Assembly (NCBI GenBank): GCA_017561265.1
Contig: JAFZDJ010000006.1
Location: forward strand, 1 to 27,601
DNA length: 27,601 nucleotides
Reading direction: 5' to 3'
Source of the DNA: Bacteroidales bacterium
GTDB taxonomy: Bacteria > Bacteroidota > Bacteroidia > Bacteroidales > UBA932
Shown here piece by piece: positions 8,346-17,117 of the stretch. Position 1 is the first letter of the stretch. The number at the start of each line of letters is the position of its first letter. The position numbers were made by a program, and so were the translations under genes. Below the pieces are notes generated by a model that had not been told where the DNA came from, did no database searches, and was given only the letters and a program-made list of their open reading frames with translations.

Positions 8346-8397
8346 TCCCGCAGTGGGAGGTCCGGTGGTCCGGATCTCCCGTCTCGGGATCTTTTTT
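8346..8397 (+). terminator. Stacked hairpins with T-run after the tail tube gene
   Basis: Three pairings compete. An 11-bp hairpin (8355-8365 with 8370-8380, loop TGGT, one G-T pair) overlaps a shorter hairpin (8374-8381 with 8385-8390) that is followed at once by CTTTTTT (8391-8397). An outer TCCCG/CGGGA pair (8346-8350 with 8385-8389) is also possible. The last hairpin plus T-run is a Rho-independent terminator; the first could prevent it. This fits reduced transcription beyond the abundant tube gene. Confidence 0.6.
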
Positions 8398-8419
8398 CTA
8401 TGTTGGAGGTTAATTGAAT

Positions 8420-8896
8420 ATGCTGATCATTAAAGAGGGCGACAAGGAATACAAATTCCGCGCGTCCGGTGCAACGAAAATACTATACAAAAGGTTATTC
8501 GGAGAGGATCCGGACAAATTCTGGATGATATTCCAGGATCAGTTAAAAGAGAACATGACACCGGAGGACCAGAACAGGATCCTCGAGGTCGCGAAACTGG
8601 ACGAAAAGGATCCGAAACGGATCGCCGTCACGACCGCGGTCTCAATGGAAATGCTCAACCGGCCAGAATTGGCGGACAATACACTTTCTCTTTTCGAGTT
8701 TGCGAAACAATATGCATATATCGCTTTTGTTGAGGCGAACAACGACCCGAAAGACGTCGGAAAGATCCTTTCACTTGAGAACTACATTCTGTTTTTAATG
8801 CAGTTTGACGAATCCTTTTTCCGCGAGCATTTCGCAGAAATCAAAGAAATGTTCGAATCAAATTCGAAAGTAACGTCGAAAAGAAAAAACATGTGA
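8420..8896 (+). CDS. Tail assembly chaperone (gpG-like)
   Basis: 158 residues from ATG 8420, chosen because GGAGG (8405-8409) is 10 bases upstream; an in-frame TTG at 8414 is only 4 bases from it. Helical, acidic protein (YKFRASGATKILYKRLFG, LFEFAKQYAYIAFVEA). By position between tube and tape measure it is the gpG homologue, which keeps the tape measure soluble during tail assembly. It ends in a Lys-rich stretch encoded by the slippery A AAA AAC, and a minority of ribosomes should continue into the next frame. Confidence 0.85.
   Translation: MLIIKEGDKEYKFRASGATKILYKRLFGEDPDKFWMIFQDQLKENMTPEDQNRILEVAKLDEKDPKRIAVTTAVSMEMLNRPELADNTLSLFEFAKQYAYIAFVEANNDPKDVGKILSLENYILFLMQFDESFFREHFAEIKEMFESNSKVTSKRKNM
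8884..8890 (+). promoter_or_regulatory. Programmed -1 frameshift site A AAA AAC
   Basis: The heptamer AAAAAAC sits in the gpG-like frame as A AAA AAC (AAA 8885-8887, AAC 8888-8890), 3 bases before the TGA at 8894. A -1 slip enters the frame that stays open to 9084. The chaperone pair of siphoviruses is a well-known user of -1 frameshifting, and this is one of the most efficient bacterial slippery sequences. Confidence 0.88.
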
Positions 8897-9084
8897 GGCC
8901 GATCGACCGCGAGGAGAATATCGGGACATATCTACTCCGGGCGAAACAGCTCGGCCTTTCCTGGTTTGAACTTTTCGAATTAAGACAAGGCGAAGTCGTC
9001 GACATGATGATCGAAAAAGAAAACGACTCCGCGCAATATGACTATATAGCGACACAGGACGACATGGATCATGTTTTCGACTGA
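8890..9084 (+). CDS. Tail assembly chaperone C-terminal extension (gpGT, T part)
   Basis: 64 codons in the -1 frame, read from 8890 after the slip (HVRPIDREENIGTYLLRAKQ...). The GT fusion would be about 221 residues. The T part is helical (LLRAKQLGLSWFELFELRQG) and in other phages binds the tape measure and recruits tube subunits. A GTG at 8893 is in frame but lacks a spaced ribosome site, so expression by frameshift is preferred. The gene ends 30 bases before the tape measure start. Confidence 0.85.
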   Translation, partial: HVRPIDREENIGTYLLRAKQLGLSWFELFELRQGEVVDMMIEKENDSAQYDYIATQDDMDHVFD

Positions 9085-9114
9085 TCGCTTTTTTTATTTG
9101 GGAGGTTAGTCGAT

Positions 9115-11556
9115 ATGGCACAAAGTAAGATCGTCGGTTTGACAATTTCCATCGAGGGTAAAAATTCGGGAATTGTTAAATCCCTCGACGAAATAACCAA
9201 AGACGTCAACAAAACGACTAACTCCATGAAAGACCTCGACAAAGCAATGGAGGTCGCAACAGATCCGCAGCGGGTCGAACTTGCAGCGGAAAAACAGAAA
9301 CTCCTCACAAAAGCGATCGAGGAGACAGAGGAAAAATTAAAGATCATGCGGCAAGTCGCCGAGGACGCGAAAAAGGGCCTCGAGGACGGAACCGTGACGC
9401 GTGAACAGTATGCAAGCCTCACCGCGGAGATCGTAAAGACCGAGGCAGGACTCCGGGATCTTAAAGACCAGGCGAACAATACCGGAGAAGCAATGGAGGA
9501 GATCGTTCCGGAAGAAGCTCCGGAGGAGGTCGCACAATTTACCGAGAACGTGAAAAAGGGCGGGATCTCACTCGACGATCTAAAGGTCGCCGCAGCTGCA
9601 GCCGCTCCCGTGATCGGGACCGTTGTCGCCGTGGCCGCGACAGGGATCGCGGTTTTCGCGGAGGTCGCGTCCGCTGCAATGGACGCAGCGATCGCCGTCG
9701 GCGATTTCCTGGTAGACTCGGCCGTGACCGCGACAGAAAAACTCGAGGATCTGCTCGAGACCCTCGCGGATTTTACGAACGAGGGCGCGGATTATACAGA
9801 CAATTTGAACACGATCAGCAAGCAGACCGGGATCAATGTCTCAATGCTCCAGGAACTCGATTATATTTCAAAGCTGGTCGACGTTGATCTCTCCACAATT
9901 ACCGGATCCATGACCAGACTCGAAAAATCGATGGGATCCGCAGCGAAAGGATCAAAAGACGCGGTCGCGAACTTTGAACTCCTCGGAGTTACGATCCAGA
10001 ACGAGGACGGGACATACAAAGACCTCGAGGAGACGTTCTGGTCGGTTATTGAGGGTCTAAGAGGGGTTGACGATCAGGTAACGCGCGATCAGATCGCAAT
10101 GTCACTCCTCGGTAAATCAGCAAAGGACCTTAATCCGATTATTTCCAGCTCGGCGACCGAGATCGCAGACCTCCGTCATGAGGCTTACGACATGGGGTAT
10201 GTCCTCGGTGATGAAAATATCCAGGCGTATCAAGTATTTGATGATAACATGGAGAGAATCGAAAAAGGCGTGACGGGCGCGAAAAACGCTCTCGGTCTCG
10301 TTCTGCTCCCGTTACTCACTGATCTATCGACCGACGGCGTGAAGCTGCTCGGAAAATTCAATACGGGACTACTCCAGGCGAACGGCGATATAAAAAAGAT
10401 CGGAGACGTCATAAATTCGACCGTCCCGGGGATCCTGCAGTCGATTTTAGACAATTTACCGGAGGCGGCCGCCGTTGTGAACGACCTCGTCTCAACGATT
10501 TTAGGCGTTTTGGTCGAAAATAGTCCGATGATACTGGAAACTCTTTTCTCGGTATTGAATACCATCTTCGACACGTTGTTATCCGAGGAAAATATTCAGA
10601 ATGTGTTTGACTCGATCAACATTATTTTGACAAATATCCAAAATTTCCTTACAAATCACGGTCCGCAGCTGATCAAAATGGGCGCGGACGTATTTGTAAA
10701 CATCATAAACGGTATCGCGACCACGATCCCGGTCCTGATCCCGACCATGACAGAGGCGATCACGACGATTATCGGCGTTTTGACGAGACCAGACGTGGTT
10801 AATTCGCTGATCGGAGCAATGGTCGACTTGATCACGGCGACGGTAAACGGTATCGAACAGGCGATCCCGACCCTCGAGGCCGCGATCCCGCCGCTGGTCG
10901 ACGCTTTATGTCGTGCGATCACGGTCCTTTCACCGTTGATCCTCTCCGCCGGCACTACTTTGCTCGAGGCTTTACTCGATAACGGGGCCGTGACCGAGAT
11001 CATAGATACATTAGCTCCATATCTGATCCAGATCGTTGTTGACATGGCAATTCTGATGTATAACGAGGGGCCGTATTTACTGTATATGATCGGTAAAATG
11101 TTTGCACAAATCGCGGACTCCGCGTTCGAATGGGGTCAGGACATAATCGCGGAGCTTGCAAAAGGCGTTGAATCAAAAGTCGCCGAATCGAAACTCGTCA
11201 CCGGTTTGACCACGGCCGCGATCAAGATCAAGGGTTATCTCGGTTTCTCGGTTCCGGATGAGGGACCGCTCGCGGAATGGGGCGTTAATAATCCGGGCGC
11301 GGATATGATCGACCTGTTCGCACAGGGTATCGACGAGGAACTCCCAGAACTGCAGTCAAGCCTTAATTTAACTGCACAAACGATCGCCGGAGGAATGTCG
11401 ACTGACTATTCCGGACAATTAGCCGGTATCAACTCGTCGATCCAGGCGATCGGAGGTGGTCAAACGATCATTCCTGTTTATATCGGACAGGAACGGATCG
11501 AGACGATCGTTATCAATGCGAATGCCGCGAATAATTATGCAACGGGAGGTCGATAA
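9115..11556 (+). CDS. Tail tape measure protein
   Basis: 813 residues. This protein sets tail length; at about 0.15 nm per residue it suggests a tail near 120 nm. The N-terminal 135 residues are a charged coiled coil (KSLDEITKDVNKTTNSMKDL). A hydrophobic Ala/Val-rich segment at about 158-200 and another near 390-405 (NALGLVLLPLLTDL) could insert in membranes during DNA entry. The middle is a run of hydrophobic amphipathic repeats rich in Ile, Thr and Leu (about 440-670). The C-terminus carries GFSVPDEGPLAEWG and IIPVYIGQERIETIVI. GGGAGG lies 11 bases before the ATG. Confidence 0.93.
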   Translation: MAQSKIVGLTISIEGKNSGIVKSLDEITKDVNKTTNSMKDLDKAMEVATDPQRVELAAEKQKLLTKAIEETEEKLKIMRQVAEDAKKGLEDGTVTREQYASLTAEIVKTEAGLRDLKDQANNTGEAMEEIVPEEAPEEVAQFTENVKKGGISLDDLKVAAAAAAPVIGTVVAVAATGIAVFAEVASAAMDAAIAVGDFLVDSAVTATEKLEDLLETLADFTNEGADYTDNLNTISKQTGINVSMLQELDYISKLVDVDLSTITGSMTRLEKSMGSAAKGSKDAVANFELLGVTIQNEDGTYKDLEETFWSVIEGLRGVDDQVTRDQIAMSLLGKSAKDLNPIISSSATEIADLRHEAYDMGYVLGDENIQAYQVFDDNMERIEKGVTGAKNALGLVLLPLLTDLSTDGVKLLGKFNTGLLQANGDIKKIGDVINSTVPGILQSILDNLPEAAAVVNDLVSTILGVLVENSPMILETLFSVLNTIFDTLLSEENIQNVFDSINIILTNIQNFLTNHGPQLIKMGADVFVNIINGIATTIPVLIPTMTEAITTIIGVLTRPDVVNSLIGAMVDLITATVNGIEQAIPTLEAAIPPLVDALCRAITVLSPLILSAGTTLLEALLDNGAVTEIIDTLAPYLIQIVVDMAILMYNEGPYLLYMIGKMFAQIADSAFEWGQDIIAELAKGVESKVAESKLVTGLTTAAIKIKGYLGFSVPDEGPLAEWGVNNPGADMIDLFAQGIDEELPELQSSLNLTAQTIAGGMSTDYSGQLAGINSSIQAIGGGQTIIPVYIGQERIETIVINANAANNYATGGR

Positions 11557-11559
11557 TTT

Positions 11560-11910
11560 ATGTTAGGACGACATTATATCAGTATCAATTCGACGCAGCT
11601 CCCGAATCCGACGAAATTTAAGATCGGATATAGAAATATCGAGAATATAAAGACGTCCGAGGCCGGAGACGATGTCGGGACCGTGACTCGTCTCCTTAAA
11701 CGGACATTCAACGCAACATATCAATGCACGTCCGGAGGCCGGGACCGTCTCAAGGCGTTTTGCGCGTTGAAATCCGTCTCCATGACGTATAACGGCGAGT
11801 CGATCACGGCCCGCGCTCGGTTCGTCTCCGAGGATCTCGCGGAGAATAGCGAATATGCAAGTCGGACGGACGGTCTCTGGACCGTTTCCGTTCAATTCCT
11901 GGAGGAATGA
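11560..11910 (+). CDS. Putative minor tail protein
   Basis: 116 residues, mainly beta-strand by composition, directly between the tape measure and the large distal tail gene, with 3-base gaps on both sides. The protein has a GRDRLKAFCALKSVSMTYNG centre and a C-terminal WTVSVQFLEE strand. Small proteins at this place in Clostridia siphophages are structural, possibly an early baseplate or tail-tip ring. GGGAGG (11545-11550) provides the ribosome site. No specific family is recognised. Confidence 0.6.
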   Translation: MLGRHYISINSTQLPNPTKFKIGYRNIENIKTSEAGDDVGTVTRLLKRTFNATYQCTSGGRDRLKAFCALKSVSMTYNGESITARARFVSEDLAENSEYASRTDGLWTVSVQFLEE

Positions 11911-11913
11911 TAA

Positions 11914-13728
11914 ATGATCACAGTTTCGCCCGAATTCCTACTGGCAAACGCGGAAAACATACAAAAACACCGTTTGTCCGGGTACATTGACACTTATTCG
12001 TTTACATCCTCGAATATTCTCGGGGGATCGTTTTCGATCAGTAACCAGAATACCGACGGAAAAGACGTCAAGATCGGATCCGTTTATATAGGAAAGCTGA
12101 CGACGACCTTTCTCGGGTTGTTGCCGGTATTGCCTAAAACGTGGAAAGGGCGAAAAATAACTGTCAATTTCGGTCTATGCATAGACGATGATCCGGAGGA
12201 TCCGCAGTGGGAAGATTTCCAGCTCGGGGAATGGTTTGTCTCCGAAGCGAATATGACCGCGGACGGTGTAACGATCACGGCATACGACGCAATGTCGCAG
12301 CTCGACGAACCGTTACCGGATACTTACACAATGTCCGGGAAAATGTACGTGATCGCTAACGCGGTATGTAATAAATGCGGGATGAGGTTCGGAATGACTC
12401 GCGAGGAGGTCGAAGCCCTCCCAAACGGGAATACTCCGCTTGCGGTTTACCAGCCGAACGACTGCACGACATACCGTGATATTATGTACTGGCTATCCGT
12501 TACGGCGGGCGGGTATTGTACGATCAACCGGTTCGGATCTTTAGTGATCAGAACATACAAGGGAAAAAATAGTGTCGTCCCGACTCCGATCTCCGAATTC
12601 CGCCGCGTTTCCGGATCCACTTTCTCGGACTGGGTGACGCATTTTGGATCGGCAACTTTTGACAATTCGGACGGAACGACGACGGTCGTCGGGTCCGCCG
12701 GGACCGGGCAACAATACCAGGTCGGTTTCGATCCTTTCCTGCAGTACGGAACCGCGGAAACAAAACGAACCATGCGCGCAGCCGTTTTCGGTGCGCTCAA
12801 CGACATTCGGTTTTCACCGTTCAAAATTGAGCTTATGTCCGCTCCGATATATGAACTCGGAGACGTCCTCGAGTTTACCGGAGGCATTGCGTCAGACTCG
12901 ACATACATCGGCATTGTTCAAAGTATCCAGTATTCCGCGAACCGCGGTCTCATTCTCGCTGGTTTCGGAGCGAATCCAAACCTCCAGAACACACCGTCGG
13001 ACGCGGAACGGGCGAACGCAGCTGCACAACGGGCGACCGCTGCAAGTGAAGTCGTTCACCGTCGGTTTGAAAATCTGACGGCGATCTCGGTCGACGATGG
13101 GGAGGATCCCGTCACGGTCGTTTATATCGATTTCTCGTCAAACCGTGAAACAGATATTGAAATGTGGCACGAAATATTACTGGAGACCGAACTCTCGTCC
13201 GGAGAAACGGAAATGACCATCGAGGCGATCTATTACCTGGACGGGGTCGAGCTGGCAAGAAAACCGGTCGAGACATTCACCGACGACGCGCGTCACATTT
13301 TAGATCTTCACTATTCACGGTTTTTGGACGATCCCGGTTCGCATACATGGGAAGTTAAACTCCAGACGGACGGCGGGTCCGCGACGATCGGGATCTCGGA
13401 TGTCCTCGCACTGTTAAAGGGACAAGGTCTGTTAAAGGTCGAATCGTGGAACGGTGTAATCATTCTGGAGGACAACGTCGAACCGTTTTATTATTATGCG
13501 GAACTCCAGGATCTCTCCGGGACACTGGAGATCCGGAAAACGGACAACCACACCGAGGAGCTGACGGACGACGTCGAACCGGTACGAACGCCGGTGCAGA
13601 TCCAGGAACTCTCCGAGGATCTCGACATTGTATTGACCGCATTTCTGTTCAATATCGTTTCGGAGGACGGCGAATACAACATTCTGGACGAGTCCGGATA
13701 TTATCAACTTACTAACGAGGAGGAATGA
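11914..13728 (+). CDS. Distal tail / tail-associated structural protein
   Basis: 604 residues. Residues 1-330 look like a tail-hub module: paired beta segments (SFSISNQNTDGKDVKIGSVY near 36-55), a CNKCGMRFGMTREEVEALP segment (about 152-170) and an ELGDVLEFTGG strand region near 315 resembling tail-hub proteins. Residues about 360-600 form an extended beta-rich, Glu/Asp-rich region, including a near-repeat of LEDNVEPFYYYAELQDLSG and ELTDDVEPVRTPVQIQELSE (about 521-575). Together with the tape measure it would build the tail tip. A Cys pair at 152/155 is unusual for this class. The exact split between Dit and Tal roles is unclear. Confidence 0.65.
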   Translation: MITVSPEFLLANAENIQKHRLSGYIDTYSFTSSNILGGSFSISNQNTDGKDVKIGSVYIGKLTTTFLGLLPVLPKTWKGRKITVNFGLCIDDDPEDPQWEDFQLGEWFVSEANMTADGVTITAYDAMSQLDEPLPDTYTMSGKMYVIANAVCNKCGMRFGMTREEVEALPNGNTPLAVYQPNDCTTYRDIMYWLSVTAGGYCTINRFGSLVIRTYKGKNSVVPTPISEFRRVSGSTFSDWVTHFGSATFDNSDGTTTVVGSAGTGQQYQVGFDPFLQYGTAETKRTMRAAVFGALNDIRFSPFKIELMSAPIYELGDVLEFTGGIASDSTYIGIVQSIQYSANRGLILAGFGANPNLQNTPSDAERANAAAQRATAASEVVHRRFENLTAISVDDGEDPVTVVYIDFSSNRETDIEMWHEILLETELSSGETEMTIEAIYYLDGVELARKPVETFTDDARHILDLHYSRFLDDPGSHTWEVKLQTDGGSATIGISDVLALLKGQGLLKVESWNGVIILEDNVEPFYYYAELQDLSGTLEIRKTDNHTEELTDDVEPVRTPVQIQELSEDLDIVLTAFLFNIVSEDGEYNILDESGYYQLTNEEE

Positions 13729-13731
13729 TAA

Positions 13732-14163
13732 ATGGCCGCAGCTGATGATAGATCAATATCTCAATTTGGGTCCGCGACTGCACTCGAGGCCGGATCACTG
13801 GTTTTCGTATCCGAGGAGGACGAGAATTCCGCGTCCGGTTATACATCGAAAAAGATGTCCGGAGGCGTTTTGGGAAAGGGCGTATTATCCGACCTGGAAT
13901 TCCCGCTGATCTTTACAAAGACGACCGCGAAATCTGCAGCGGGCGCGATCAATGAGATCGCCGGGACCGTTGTCTCCGGAACACTGACGGCCGGATCGAC
14001 CTCGATCACACTCTCGGACGCCTCGATCACGTCCACGTCAATGATCGACATATATAATTCTCTCGGTGTAGGTTGGGACACTATATCCGCGACGACAGGA
14101 TCGGTGACGATCACTTTTGAGGCGCAGTCTGTAGACATGACAGTTAAGGCGGTGATCAAATGA
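13732..14163 (+). CDS. Small structural protein of the tail tip
   Basis: 143 residues, Ser/Thr/Ala-rich, with the DDRSISQFGSA opening and a VFVSEEDENSASGYTSKKMSG segment seen in small phage tail-fibre-associated proteins. The C-terminal half (AGSTSITLSDASITSTSMIDIY, then a strand-rich end) suggests a trimeric or beta-sandwich unit. GGAGG at 13720-13724 is the ribosome site. It overlaps the next gene by 4 bases (ATGA), so the two are likely made together, perhaps as attachment and fibre partners. Function is inferred from context. Confidence 0.55.
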   Translation: MAAADDRSISQFGSATALEAGSLVFVSEEDENSASGYTSKKMSGGVLGKGVLSDLEFPLIFTKTTAKSAAGAINEIAGTVVSGTLTAGSTSITLSDASITSTSMIDIYNSLGVGWDTISATTGSVTITFEAQSVDMTVKAVIK

Positions 14164-15479
14164 CATTATTTCGAGTAGGACCGGCCGGAGGCGGAGGAGG
14201 GATCCCGTCCGCACTCAAAAACGCAATGAACGCGGTTTTTAATAAGAAATTCGAAACATCCTCGGTCGATTATCCGCCGGAGGACTGGCCGGACGATGTG
14301 AATTTACTCGGACCCTTGCCCGAGAAGAGTGCGTCTGGAGCAATAGCCCATTTTGATGACGGCGCGGACGATGTACCTCTAAAGTCATGGGGCGTGACCT
14401 TGGACGCTTCGCTTGACGGTTATAACTCCGTTATGTGCGTTTCTGAAGGTGCGAACCTTGCTTATATTTCGGGAACTGATACGGAAAATGGTTATGTTTC
14501 GGGACAATGGGTAAATTCTGACGGTACGACCTCTTCAAATGAGAACTGGACTATTTCGGAGTATCTGCCTATTCCGTCAAACACCGAAATGATTATCAGC
14601 GGACTAGAAAGCAATTTTCCATCTATTGCCTTTTATGACGCTTCAAAAACATTTATTTCGGGTATTGCTTACAATATACAGACCTCACAAACATTCACTA
14701 CACCGTCAAACGCGGTTTATTGTCGTATCTCTTTTAATTCGGCTATGTCTAGCAAGTTAATGCTGGAAAAAGGTTCGACCGCCTCAGCGTATGTTGCACC
14801 GACCGCCCCCACAGTTTCCACAGTATCCCTCGGTCGCACGATTTACGGCGGTTCGGTCGATGTGGTGAACGGGACAGGGACGGACGAAAACGGAAACGAT
14901 TTTACGTTCACACCGATAACACCGACACCAGAAACGAAACTCGGTGTCAACAATTTGTGGACGGACAACGGGAGCGATAATCAAGTTGAGTATAGAGCGG
15001 ACATTGGTTTGGCTCTTGGATATAACAAGTATCGCTATTTGAAGTGGACGATCAAAGCAACCCGGACGACGTCGAGTTATGTCCAGATGTCCGAAATCAG
15101 TTTCACGGACGCGAACGACAATGCTTTCACTTTCCCGACAGGAACGACCGTAACGGCGACGGCGACCGCAACGTCCGGAACGAGTCCAGCCTATATTATC
15201 GACGGAAACACAAATACAAAATATTGCGGAAACTGGTCCTCGTCTGGAGTCTCTCTGAATATCGACCTCGGTTTCGGAAACACGATCGACGTTTCGAAGT
15301 ATACAAAATTTAACTGGTATACTGCGAACGACGCGACGGACCGTGATCCGTATACGTGGGAGCTTTACGGGATCGACAACGCCGGGACCGAGATCCTTTT
15401 ATGCAGCCGGACCGCGTACACACCGACCAGCGACCGAAAAGCATTAGCGGATACCGTTTCAATAAATCAAGTTTCATAA
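14160..15479 (+). CDS. Tail fibre / receptor-binding candidate with discoidin-like C-terminus
   Basis: 439 residues. After a Gly-rich start (AGGGGGIPSALKNAMNAVF), residues about 85-205 hold a beta-sandwich (NWTISEYLPIPSNTEMIISG, FISGIAYNIQTSQTFT) common in phage host-range proteins. Residues about 285-435 resemble a galactose-binding/discoidin fold: YRYLKWTIKATR, SYVQMSEISF, YIIDGNTNTKYCGNW, VSLNIDLGF, YTWELYGIDNAG. These modules bind sugars or cell-wall polymers. DNA from 14205 to 15049 lacks GATC and has different codon use from the rest of the genome, which suggests recent module exchange inside the gene. Confidence 0.7.
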   Translation: MTLFRVGPAGGGGGIPSALKNAMNAVFNKKFETSSVDYPPEDWPDDVNLLGPLPEKSASGAIAHFDDGADDVPLKSWGVTLDASLDGYNSVMCVSEGANLAYISGTDTENGYVSGQWVNSDGTTSSNENWTISEYLPIPSNTEMIISGLESNFPSIAFYDASKTFISGIAYNIQTSQTFTTPSNAVYCRISFNSAMSSKLMLEKGSTASAYVAPTAPTVSTVSLGRTIYGGSVDVVNGTGTDENGNDFTFTPITPTPETKLGVNNLWTDNGSDNQVEYRADIGLALGYNKYRYLKWTIKATRTTSSYVQMSEISFTDANDNAFTFPTGTTVTATATATSGTSPAYIIDGNTNTKYCGNWSSSGVSLNIDLGFGNTIDVSKYTKFNWYTANDATDRDPYTWELYGIDNAGTEILLCSRTAYTPTSDRKALADTVSINQVS

Positions 15480-15494
15480 TATGGAGGAATCAAC

Positions 15495-16925
15495 ATGAGT
15501 TTGTCATTATCGGAAAAAATCGTCCGCGCGTACCGTAACGGCGAGAAAATGCCGCTCAAGGGTAAGACAAAGATCGTTTTGACGGATGTCCGGACCGGGA
15601 AAGAGGAGATCACCGAGTCCGAAAACCTGATCACGAACGCAGTCGCAACGATCCTCGCGAATAACTGGAATCTTTACGGCAACTTTTCGAAGCTGCTCCC
15701 ACTGAAAAACCTCTTTTCTGGTGTTTTGTGTTTTAACGGAACTTTGACAGAGAACGCGAACAATTTCAACCCGCCGAACGACAACACAAACCAGCTGATC
15801 GCTCACGCCGGAGACGAACCGAATCAGACCGCGTCGACTCTCCGCGGATCTCCGAACGCTGCAGCATACGAGGAGACCGACGACTCGATCACGTTCGTTT
15901 GGGACTGGCCTCTCGAGGCCGGAAACGACGACGAGATAAATTGCGTTTGTCTATGTCCGGGCGACCTGGGAAATATGGGACTAAAACCGTTTGACAATAC
16001 TCTGAATGTTGTTTCGCAATTCCATGTCCAGAACGATGTCACCGGCGGAGACACGTTGTCGGAAAATACTTGTATAAAGTGGCCGATCAGCATTGACGCC
16101 GACGGCAAGACCGGAAAGGCGATCTGGTGGGACGGGACCACATTCGAGGAAGTAACGGTTATTCACGACTGGTTGTCGTTTGGTGTCGTAAGATCCGCGA
16201 CAGATTACACAAAAGGAACCGTCAGATCCGCAACGGTACGAGCAACGACCGCGAGTCATGGTTTCATTTTCGCAGATACTAACTATTATTATTGTTGTGA
16301 GATCACGTCCGCGACCGAGATCCAGTGCGACAGGATCGCAAAGTCAGATTTCACGGTAACTCAAATGGACATGAGTTTCGCCGGAACAAATCTTTATACG
16401 GGGCAATGGTTTGGAAACAGAAATCCGCAGTTTTTCAAGACGGTTCCGCCGTGGCCGTACGACGGGACATATTTATATCTCCCGAATAACTCGTTGACCG
16501 GTTTCGTCGGAGTCAACCCGAACAATAATGCGGATGTACTGGAGATCTCCGGAACGGTCGCGACGCTCGATAATTATATTCGCGGAAACCGTCAAACGGG
16601 GAACTTTCTCCCGGTGATCATTTCTCCCGGCCTGATCTGGTTTAACGCTTACTTGATCAACTACAACAAAGCATACGACATAGCAAGACCGGCGAATCTC
16701 TCGGTCAATAACAGAATGGACGGGTGTCTGTTTGCAACCTACAGAAAAGGCGCGTCCGCGTATGGTATGCCGTACAAAAATGGAATCGATTATACATACG
16801 ACGCCGGACCTTTTATCCTGGGAATGTTTTTGTCAAGTATAAACAACCTCGAGTCGGCCGTCCGTAAGGACCAGAATAAAACGATGAGAGTCAGTTATAC
16901 GATAACCGAGGTCGCGGAGGAATGA
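15495..16925 (+). CDS. Large tail/baseplate structural protein
   Basis: 476 residues. It opens with a basic helix and KGKTKIVLTDVRTGKEEITESENLITNAVATILAN (residues about 21-55, quoted in parts: TKIVLTDVRTGKEE, NLITNAV), a pattern found in upper baseplate or tail-appendage proteins of Clostridia phages, followed by a long beta-rich body with many Asn and Trp residues. TGGAGGAATCAAC provides the ribosome site. The gene follows the fibre gene after 15 bases and precedes the lysis module, so an adsorption or tail-appendage role is likely. No enzyme motif is seen. Confidence 0.55.
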   Translation: MSLSLSEKIVRAYRNGEKMPLKGKTKIVLTDVRTGKEEITESENLITNAVATILANNWNLYGNFSKLLPLKNLFSGVLCFNGTLTENANNFNPPNDNTNQLIAHAGDEPNQTASTLRGSPNAAAYEETDDSITFVWDWPLEAGNDDEINCVCLCPGDLGNMGLKPFDNTLNVVSQFHVQNDVTGGDTLSENTCIKWPISIDADGKTGKAIWWDGTTFEEVTVIHDWLSFGVVRSATDYTKGTVRSATVRATTASHGFIFADTNYYYCCEITSATEIQCDRIAKSDFTVTQMDMSFAGTNLYTGQWFGNRNPQFFKTVPPWPYDGTYLYLPNNSLTGFVGVNPNNNADVLEISGTVATLDNYIRGNRQTGNFLPVIISPGLIWFNAYLINYNKAYDIARPANLSVNNRMDGCLFATYRKGASAYGMPYKNGIDYTYDAGPFILGMFLSSINNLESAVRKDQNKTMRVSYTITEVAEE

Positions 16926-16927
16926 TC

Positions 16928-17116
16928 ATGCATACGGCGAATTGTATTGAGGACGGTTTTTTCGAGATCCGACAGGACGCCGCAACGAACCGGATCGAGT
17001 TATTCCGTTATCACGAAAAGGTGAAAGAGATCCAGCCGGGACGAATGCTGACTCTCGACGAGCTGCACGAAACACTATTGAAAGAACGTGCGGAAATGTT
17101 CATGGAGGGAATTTGA
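16928..17116 (+). CDS. Small hypothetical protein before holin
   Basis: 62 residues from ATG 16928; GGAGG (16916-16920) is 7 bases upstream, which favours it over the in-frame ATG at 16922 that overlaps the previous stop. Sequence is polar (EDGFFEIRQDAATNRIELFRYHEKV, in parts FFEIRQDAATNRIELFRYHE) with a C-terminal helix. Genes of this size at this site in Gram-positive phages are sometimes XkdX-like, but the family signature is not clear here, so function is unknown. It ends 1 base before the holin start. Confidence 0.65.
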   Translation: MHTANCIEDGFFEIRQDAATNRIELFRYHEKVKEIQPGRMLTLDELHETLLKERAEMFMEGI

Positions 17117-17117
17117 A

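Noticed and set aside
15495..16925. Diversity-generating retroelement target
   Set aside because: The fibre-like genes end without an obvious variable repeat, and no reverse transcriptase or template repeat is present.
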